Shown here piece by piece: positions 59,449 through 64,000 of a DNA stretch of 64,000 bases (positions within the stretch are counted from its first letter, which is position 1; every line of letters starts with the position of its first letter). Location: contig NZ_CP108046.1 of the NCBI RefSeq assembly GCF_041435115.1, positions 6,448,001 through 6,512,000 of the forward strand, read 5' to 3'. This stretch comes from Streptomyces sp. NBC_00289 (GTDB lineage Bacteria; Actinomycetota; Actinomycetes; Streptomycetales; Streptomycetaceae). The position numbers and the translations under genes are program-made. Under the pieces are notes generated by a model. That model made no database searches and was not told the DNA's origin. It saw only the letters and a program-made list of their open reading frames with translations.

Positions 59449-60654
59449 CAGCCGGCGCCGCACTCCCCGTACCAGCGCATCCGCCGTATAGGTCGCGCCG
59501 TGCACGAAGCGCATCGACGGGCCGAAGCCGGGGGCTGTGACGAGGCCTGCCATGAAGAGGCCGGGGTACGACGACTCGAAGTCCCGTCCGATCTCCGGCG
59601 CGCAGCCCGCGACGGTCGCCAGGGTGCCGCGCAGGTCGTCGTCGAGCAGGCCGAGCCGCTCGCAGGTCGCAGCGAAGCCCGTGCCCGCGATGACGTGGTC
59701 GGTCTCCAGGGATCGCAGGGAAGCCGCGGAGTGGAGCGCCCCGCCGGTCGCGCGCACGTCCAGCCGGACGCGGGATCCCGTCACCTCCCTGGCCGCCACC
59801 ACCTCGTGGCCCGGGAGTACCTCGACCGCCGTCTCCACCCGCTCCCGGACCCACCAGGCGCCGGCCGGTCCCAGGGCCGTGGCCGCGATCCGGGCCCGGG
59901 TCGCCTCGGGGAGCCGGTGGAAGAGGCCGGGCCGCTCGGCGTAGAACCAGTTCCGCCAGCCGCAGCCCAGGCCGGTGTGCGGGGAACGGGCCGACCGCCA
60001 CCACGGGCGCGCCCACGGCGGCGGCACCTCGTTCCAGCAGAGCCGCTCGGCGCGGGCCAGCACCCTTACCCGGGTGCCCTGTTCGGCGAGCAGGGCCGCC
60101 GTCTCCAGAGCCGCCTGGCCACCGCCGATCACCGTGACGTCGCGGCCTCGGAAACGCCCGAGCTCGGCGTGGTGGCTGCTGTGCGAGACGAGGGAGGGGC
60201 CGAGCGGGCGCAGGGCGGCCGGGACCTGCACGAAGGGCATGACCCCGACGGCCAGGGCGACCGTACGGGCGTGCAGGACCTGCCCGTCGTCGGTGACCGC
60301 CTCGAAGCCGCCCGGGCAGGGCGCCACCCGGGTCACGGTGCGCTCGTCCACCTCGGGCGCCGCGTTGCGCGCGAACCACTGGCCGTACGCGGCGAACATC
60401 TCCACCGGAATGGGCTCACCGTGCCGGGCTCGCACGCCCTGGCCCGCGCAGTACACGTCCAGGCGCCAACGCCGCTGTGGGTCCGAGAGGTTGGAGGCCC
60501 ACGGCTCCGACTTGAGGAACATCCCGCGGGGCATGTGGTCGCGCCAGGACGCCATGGGCCGGCCGAAGACGCGCAGCCTGAGTCCGGCGGCCGCGGCATG
60601 GGAGGCGATGGACAGGCCATAGGGGCCGGCGCCCACCACCAGCAGGTCGTACAT
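59365..60654 (-). CDS. FAD/NAD(P)-binding oxidoreductase (flavin monooxygenase-like)
   Basis: This 429-residue protein has an N-terminal FAD site GAGPYGLSIASHAA near residue 8, a second nucleotide site VIGGGQAALETAALL near 175, and a late ATGF-like motif IAGTGFAATCERL near 330. The layout resembles N-hydroxylating and related flavin monooxygenases, but the substrate site is not recognisable. ATG overlaps the stop of the ATP-grasp gene by 1 nt (TGATG), so the two are translationally coupled. The last 25 residues are repeat-derived. Confidence 0.82.
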   Translation of the reverse strand: MYDLLVVGAGPYGLSIASHAAAAGLRLRVFGRPMASWRDHMPRGMFLKSEPWASNLSDPQRRWRLDVYCAGQGVRARHGEPIPVEMFAAYGQWFARNAAPEVDERTVTRVAPCPGGFEAVTDDGQVLHARTVALAVGVMPFVQVPAALRPLGPSLVSHSSHHAELGRFRGRDVTVIGGGQAALETAALLAEQGTRVRVLARAERLCWNEVPPPWARPWWRSARSPHTGLGCGWRNWFYAERPGLFHRLPEATRARIAATALGPAGAWWVRERVETAVEVLPGHEVVAAREVTGSRVRLDVRATGGALHSAASLRSLETDHVIAGTGFAATCERLGLLDDDLRGTLATVAGCAPEIGRDFESSYPGLFMAGLVTAPGFGPSMRFVHGATYTADALVRGVRRRLRTGAADAERRTIPAPGHRRGAVDAAGR

Positions 60655-62006
60655 CAGCGGCTGCTCGCTTTCTCGTCGTCGGTCAGAGCGTCGGGCATGC
60701 CGTCGGGTACGCCGGGGGAGGTGACGGTGGGCAGGCCGACGGCCAGGTCGTGCCCGCCGGCCGAGGGGGGCGTCGCCTGACGCACCACGCGCCCGGCCGC
60801 TTGCATCCCGCCCTCCGTGCCCGGGCCGCGCACCCGGTCCAGCAGCCGGCGGGACACATGGCGGCCCCACAGCCCCCACATCGCCCGCCCGGGCGCACGG
60901 TCGTCCCGGGCGTGCCAGGCCCGCTCGCGCCCGCCACGCCGGGGGAAGGGGGGTCGCAGCGCGGTCAGCGGCGCGTAGTTCTCCACCACGAACTCCCGCC
61001 CCGGCCGCGGCGACCCGGCCGGCAGCGGCCGATGGGTGAGGTCCAGGTGCAGGGCCCGTACGACGTCCAGTTCCGCGGTGTCGGTGAAGAGCCGGAACTG
61101 CGCTCCGGGGCGCGGGTTGAAGTCGAGGAGGTGGTAGCGCCCCGTCGTGCCGCAGCGACGGAAGTCGAGGTCGAGGATGCCGCGGTAGCCGAGCTCCCGG
61201 GTCAGGCGCTCGGCGAGCTCCCGCACCTGCGGGTTGGGCGTCCAGCGGCCGACCGCCGTCAGCCCGGCCGCGCGCGGCCACGCCCGTCGCTTCACCCCCG
61301 AGCCGCCGCCGCGCAGGGCCCCGAAGCGGTCCACGTACCCGTGGAAGAACCAGTCGCGGTCGTGGCCCGGTGGCAGGAACGCCTGGAGCAGCAGCCGGCT
61401 GCCGGCCTCCTGGGTGCGCAGGTACAGCTCGCGTGCCTCCAGCACCGAGCGCACCACGACCGTGCTGCGCAGCCCGCTGCCCGCGGGGACCAGCCAGGGC
61501 CTGCTCCACTTCGCCACCAGCGGGAACCCCAGCTGCCAGGCCGCGCCCTCGGCCTGTGCGGCGCTGTCCGGGATCAGCGTGACCGGGTGCGGAATGCCCA
61601 CCGACGCGCAGACCTCGGCCAGTTCCGCCTTGTCGGCCACGCCTGCGGACAGGGCGCCGGGCTGCCGCGGCAGCAGATAGGCCGGCGCCAGTTCCGCGCC
61701 CAGCCGGCCCACCGCGATGGCGCCGGCGTCGTCCATGGGGATCAGGACCGCGGGACGGGCGACGCGGGCGGCGACCCGGCGCAGGGCGACGGCGATGTCG
61801 TCCGGGGACGCCAAGGGCGGCGGTGGGGGATGCAGTTGGCGTACGAAGCGGGATTCGCGTACCGGACTCGCCGTGCAGTCGGCGACCACGTGCACCTCCA
61901 CTCCCGCCCGGCCGAGCGAGCGTACGGCGCCCAGCGTTCCGTGGTGAAAGGGATTCCGGTCGATCCGCAGCAGAACGGCGGGGACGCGGATGTCGAACAG
62001 CGACAC
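60654..62006 (-). CDS. ATP-grasp ligase
   Basis: This 450-residue protein starts at GTG 62006. It has a pre-ATP-grasp domain (AVLLRIDRNPFHHGTLGAVRSLG), the ATP-binding part with Lys in FPLVAKWSRPWLVP and LLLQAFLPPGHDRDWFFHGYVD, and the metal-binding end GILDLDFRRC ... YHLLDFNPRPGAQFRLF. It belongs with carboxylate-amine ligase-like proteins that join a carboxylate to an amine or other nucleophile. The C-terminal 100 residues are basic and Pro-rich. Coupled to the flavoprotein, it suggests a two-enzyme modification; product unknown. Confidence 0.84.
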   Translation of the reverse strand: MSLFDIRVPAVLLRIDRNPFHHGTLGAVRSLGRAGVEVHVVADCTASPVRESRFVRQLHPPPPPLASPDDIAVALRRVAARVARPAVLIPMDDAGAIAVGRLGAELAPAYLLPRQPGALSAGVADKAELAEVCASVGIPHPVTLIPDSAAQAEGAAWQLGFPLVAKWSRPWLVPAGSGLRSTVVVRSVLEARELYLRTQEAGSRLLLQAFLPPGHDRDWFFHGYVDRFGALRGGGSGVKRRAWPRAAGLTAVGRWTPNPQVRELAERLTRELGYRGILDLDFRRCGTTGRYHLLDFNPRPGAQFRLFTDTAELDVVRALHLDLTHRPLPAGSPRPGREFVVENYAPLTALRPPFPRRGGRERAWHARDDRAPGRAMWGLWGRHVSRRLLDRVRGPGTEGGMQAAGRVVRQATPPSAGGHDLAVGLPTVTSPGVPDGMPDALTDDEKASSR

Positions 62007-62082
62007 GGACTTTTCCTTCGGGTCTTTTTCACTCGTGCGGGCGATCGAGGCACTCGAAAGCCGTAACCACGGTGGCGGAATT

Positions 62083-62094
62083 CATATTGATATG
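62083..62094. promoter_or_regulatory. AT-rich dyad between the ATP-grasp and GH26-like genes
   Basis: CATATTGATATG has 5-bp symmetric arms (CATAT / ATATG) inside a conspicuously AT-rich patch of the 172-bp divergent region. It may be an operator or part of a promoter for either gene. Confidence 0.4.
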
Positions 62095-62178
62095 ACTGAG
62101 TGTCAGGTGACGGAAAGAAATATCGGGCCGCCAAGCGAGATGGCACGAGAGCGCGCGAGAGCGGAGACAGGAGCAGGC

Positions 62179-63507
62179 ATGTCCTCACCACAGCGACGGC
62201 CACGTTCCCGGCGGCTGGCGGTCATCGCAGCGGGGGTCGCCGCGTCGGCCGCCCTGACCTCGGGCCCGGGATTCGCAGCGGGGGCGGAACGGGTCGCCGA
62301 CCCACCCGCTCCGGCGACCGCGGCCACCCCGGCCCCCCTGGCCCCCGTGACGTTCCCCGTCCCGGCGAAGCCGGTGACCCCGCCCACCGTCACCGAACCG
62401 AGCGTGAAGCCTGTGCCGCCGGCGGCAGGGGCGAAACCCGGGGAGTCGACGAAGCCGGGCAAGCCCGTGCAGGACGTGCCCGCCTTCGGCGCCTACCTCG
62501 ACTACGGGCCCCGCGGCGTTGCCCGCATCGCCGAGCTGAGCCACTGGCTGGGCAACGCCGAACTGCGCGTCGGCCACACTTATCTGCCCGGCGACCGCTG
62601 GAGCAACATCGAGGGCGCCCACGGATTCCTCGACGTCTGGGCGGACTGGCGCACCGAGAAGGCCGACCGGATGCTCGTCCTCAACGTGCCCATGATGGAG
62701 CGCAACGAGGACGACCTCTCCGACACCGAGGTCCGGCTGCTGCTGCGCCGGGCCGCCGCGGGGCAGTTCGACGAGCACTACCGCGCGCTCGCCCGGCGGC
62801 TGGTCGCTCTCGACGTGCCGGACACCGTCATCGTGCTCGGCTGGGAGATGAACGGCACCACGTACACCCATCGCTGCGGGCCCGACCCGGAGTCCTGGAA
62901 GACGTACTGGAACAGGATCGTCACCACCATGCGTGCGGTGCCGGGCCAGAAATTCCGGTTCGACTTCACGCCGACGCGCGGCCGGGACGCCGTCCCCTGG
63001 ACGCAGTGCTATCCCGGGGACGACACGGTCGACATCATCGGCATGGATTCCTACGACCAGCCGCGCGGACTGACTTTCGACGAGCAGGTGAAAGAGCCCT
63101 ACGGACTCCAGGAGCACGTGGACTTCGCCAAGGCCCACGGAAAGCCCATCTCCTATCCCGAATGGGGACTGTTCCGCAACGGGGACAACTCCGCGTACAT
63201 GCGGCGGATGCTCGCCTGGATGGACGAGCACAAACCGCTCTACAACACGCTGACCGACTACTGCCCGCACGGTGTCTGGCAGTGCGGGGACAACCCCGAG
63301 TCGTCCCGGATCTACCGGTCCATGCTCTTCGGCCGGACCGACGGCACGGTCCCGCAGCCCACGCCCACCAAGCCGCCGGCCCCGACCACACCGACCGTTC
63401 CGCTGCCCCCGACCAACTGTTCGCCGCTGGACCTGGGCGACTGGGTCGAGTACTGGCTCGGCGGGAAGCTGTGCCTGCGCTTCGACTGGTGGTCGCGCAC
63501 CCGGTGA
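62179..63507 (+). CDS. Secreted GH26-like glycoside hydrolase
   Basis: This 442-residue protein starts at ATG 62179 with AGGAG at 5 nt. A signal peptide (RRLAVIAAGVAASAALTSG) and a Pro/Ala/Lys-rich linker to about 95 precede a catalytic barrel (about 97-380). The acid/base Glu is in VLGWEMNGTTY and the nucleophile Glu in ISYPEWGLFRNGDN, as in GH26 mannanase-like enzymes. A Pro/Thr linker and a short C-terminal Cys-containing segment follow (NCSPLDLGDWVEYWLGGKLC). The substrate, perhaps an exopolysaccharide, is not determined. Confidence 0.8.
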   Translation: MSSPQRRPRSRRLAVIAAGVAASAALTSGPGFAAGAERVADPPAPATAATPAPLAPVTFPVPAKPVTPPTVTEPSVKPVPPAAGAKPGESTKPGKPVQDVPAFGAYLDYGPRGVARIAELSHWLGNAELRVGHTYLPGDRWSNIEGAHGFLDVWADWRTEKADRMLVLNVPMMERNEDDLSDTEVRLLLRRAAAGQFDEHYRALARRLVALDVPDTVIVLGWEMNGTTYTHRCGPDPESWKTYWNRIVTTMRAVPGQKFRFDFTPTRGRDAVPWTQCYPGDDTVDIIGMDSYDQPRGLTFDEQVKEPYGLQEHVDFAKAHGKPISYPEWGLFRNGDNSAYMRRMLAWMDEHKPLYNTLTDYCPHGVWQCGDNPESSRIYRSMLFGRTDGTVPQPTPTKPPAPTTPTVPLPPTNCSPLDLGDWVEYWLGGKLCLRFDWWSRTR

Positions 63508-63516
63508 AGCCGCGGG

Positions 63517-63544
63517 GGCGACGGGTCGTTCACGACCCGTCGCC
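63517..63544. terminator. Bidirectional terminator, stop codon in the loop
   Basis: 13-bp perfect stem GGCGACGGGTCGT / ACGACCCGTCGCC with a 2-nt loop. The TGA stop of the convergent GNAT gene (63530-63532) lies at the loop, so one hairpin serves both genes and includes coding sequence. Confidence 0.8.
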
Positions 63545-64000
63545 ACCGCGCTCCCTCCACCTGCGCAGCAGTTCCTTGCCCCGCCGCCGGGCGGCGACGT
63601 CGCACAGCGCCGCCGACAGCAGCGGGGCGGTGCGCCGCCGGGCCAGCAACAGCCTCTGGTTGACGACCGGTTCGGGGCGCCAGTGGTGTTTGTAGGGCTC
63701 GTTGCCGCGCAGCAGGCTCAGCGTGCCGGGCGCGCCGGTCCGGGTGTGCTCGGCACACGCGTCGAGGAGCATCACCGCCACGTCCGCCTTGCGTTCCCGC
63801 AGCCGCGGGTGGGCGCCGTAGAGGTAGCCGCCCGCCAGTCGCCGCGACAGCAGCGTCAGGTCGACCGCCACCACGTCGTCGTCCAGCCGGAACTCCGTGA
63901 CCACGGCGTTCCCGGAGCGCACCATCGGGCCCACCGACCGCACCAGGTGGTCGCAGAACCGCGGCCGCAGATGCTCGGACGTCACCTTCCGTCCCTGCCA
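63530..64000 (-). CDS. CelD/BcsL-type GNAT protein, 5' end outside the window
   Basis: Only the C-terminal part of about 156 residues is present; the frame stays open to the right edge (WQGRKVTSEHLRPRF...). GTLSLLRGNEPYKHHWRPEP is typical of the GNAT proteins annotated as cellulose biosynthesis CelD/BcsL-like, related to FemAB folds. They are often encoded with polysaccharide or cell-surface genes, which fits the GH26-like and ATP-grasp neighbours. It is convergent with the GH26-like gene. Confidence 0.75.
   Translation of the reverse strand, partial: WQGRKVTSEHLRPRFCDHLVRSVGPMVRSGNAVVTEFRLDDDVVAVDLTLLSRRLAGGYLYGAHPRLRERKADVAVMLLDACAEHTRTGAPGTLSLLRGNEPYKHHWRPEPVVNQRLLLARRRTAPLLSAALCDVAARRRGKELLRRWRERGGDGS

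Noticed and set aside
58802..60379. A 525-residue minus-strand frame across the flavoprotein and chaplin genes
   Set aside because: Compositionally biased and in a different frame from the flavoprotein, whose FAD motifs are clear. The apparent repeats in it come from the 111-bp array.

Overview
The window is a very GC-rich chromosomal segment of a Streptomyces. It carries rodlin and chaplin genes for the hydrophobic aerial sheath, many GTG starts, GTGA/ATGA gene overlaps, a sortase signal of the LAxTG type, and many secreted proteins. From memory, chaplin and rodlin genes lie close together in S. coelicolor as well; no database was consulted. No rRNA, tRNA or CRISPR array was seen.

Layout. 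1-5.9 kb: end of a fused ABC exporter, a small secreted protein, a secreted S37-type tripeptidyl aminopeptidase and a lipoprotein. 6.0-7.7 kb: an IS1182-family insertion sequence. 7.7-15.8 kb: a secreted GH3 glycosidase, LysR regulator with a divergent EamA transporter, small hydrolase, sugar isomerase, MarR-GNAT fusion and LacI regulator. 16.1-19.3 kb: an oxidoreductase / DUF993 aldolase-like / epimerase operon facing the LacI gene, apparently an uncharacterised sugar pathway. 19.5-25.6 kb: a ribose operon (rbsR-rbsA-rbsCB fusion-rbsK-rbsD, minus strand). 25.8-29.6 kb: RecD2-like helicase and citrate synthase, followed by about 600 bp of structured non-coding DNA. 30.2-32.8 kb: copper efflux copZ-copA with a CsoR-type operator. 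32.8-35.9 kb: TetR repressor and MMPL exporter.

35.9-37.6 kb: a second copy of the same IS in inverted orientation, with the same 1,709 bp length and the same deduced transposase. 37.7-41.4 kb: alcohol dehydrogenase, GNAT, small HTH protein and AraC regulator. 41.5-48.7 kb: a myo-inositol catabolic cluster, iolE diverging from iolC / aldolase / iolB / iolD / iolA. 49.0-55.8 kb: APC permease, a hydrolase-ABC ATPase fusion with its permease, and a VWA lipoprotein. 55.8-59.1 kb: three rodlins and two chaplins. 59.4-64.0 kb: a flavoprotein / ATP-grasp pair diverging from a GH26-like secreted enzyme, then a CelD-type GNAT cut by the window edge.

Two themes cross the window. Both IS copies sit in CTAG tetranucleotides that form the TAG stop codon of a resident gene, so neither insertion changes a protein. 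Short GC-rich tandem repeats (16, 36, 48, about 66 and 111 bp periods) decorate gene ends and intergenic regions. The best candidates for undescribed biology are the LacI / oxidoreductase / DUF993 / epimerase operon with its mirrored GTACGAC repeats, the membrane-spanning hydrolase-ABC fusion, the flavoprotein / ATP-grasp / GH26-like group beside the chaplins, and the C-rich structured region after citrate synthase.
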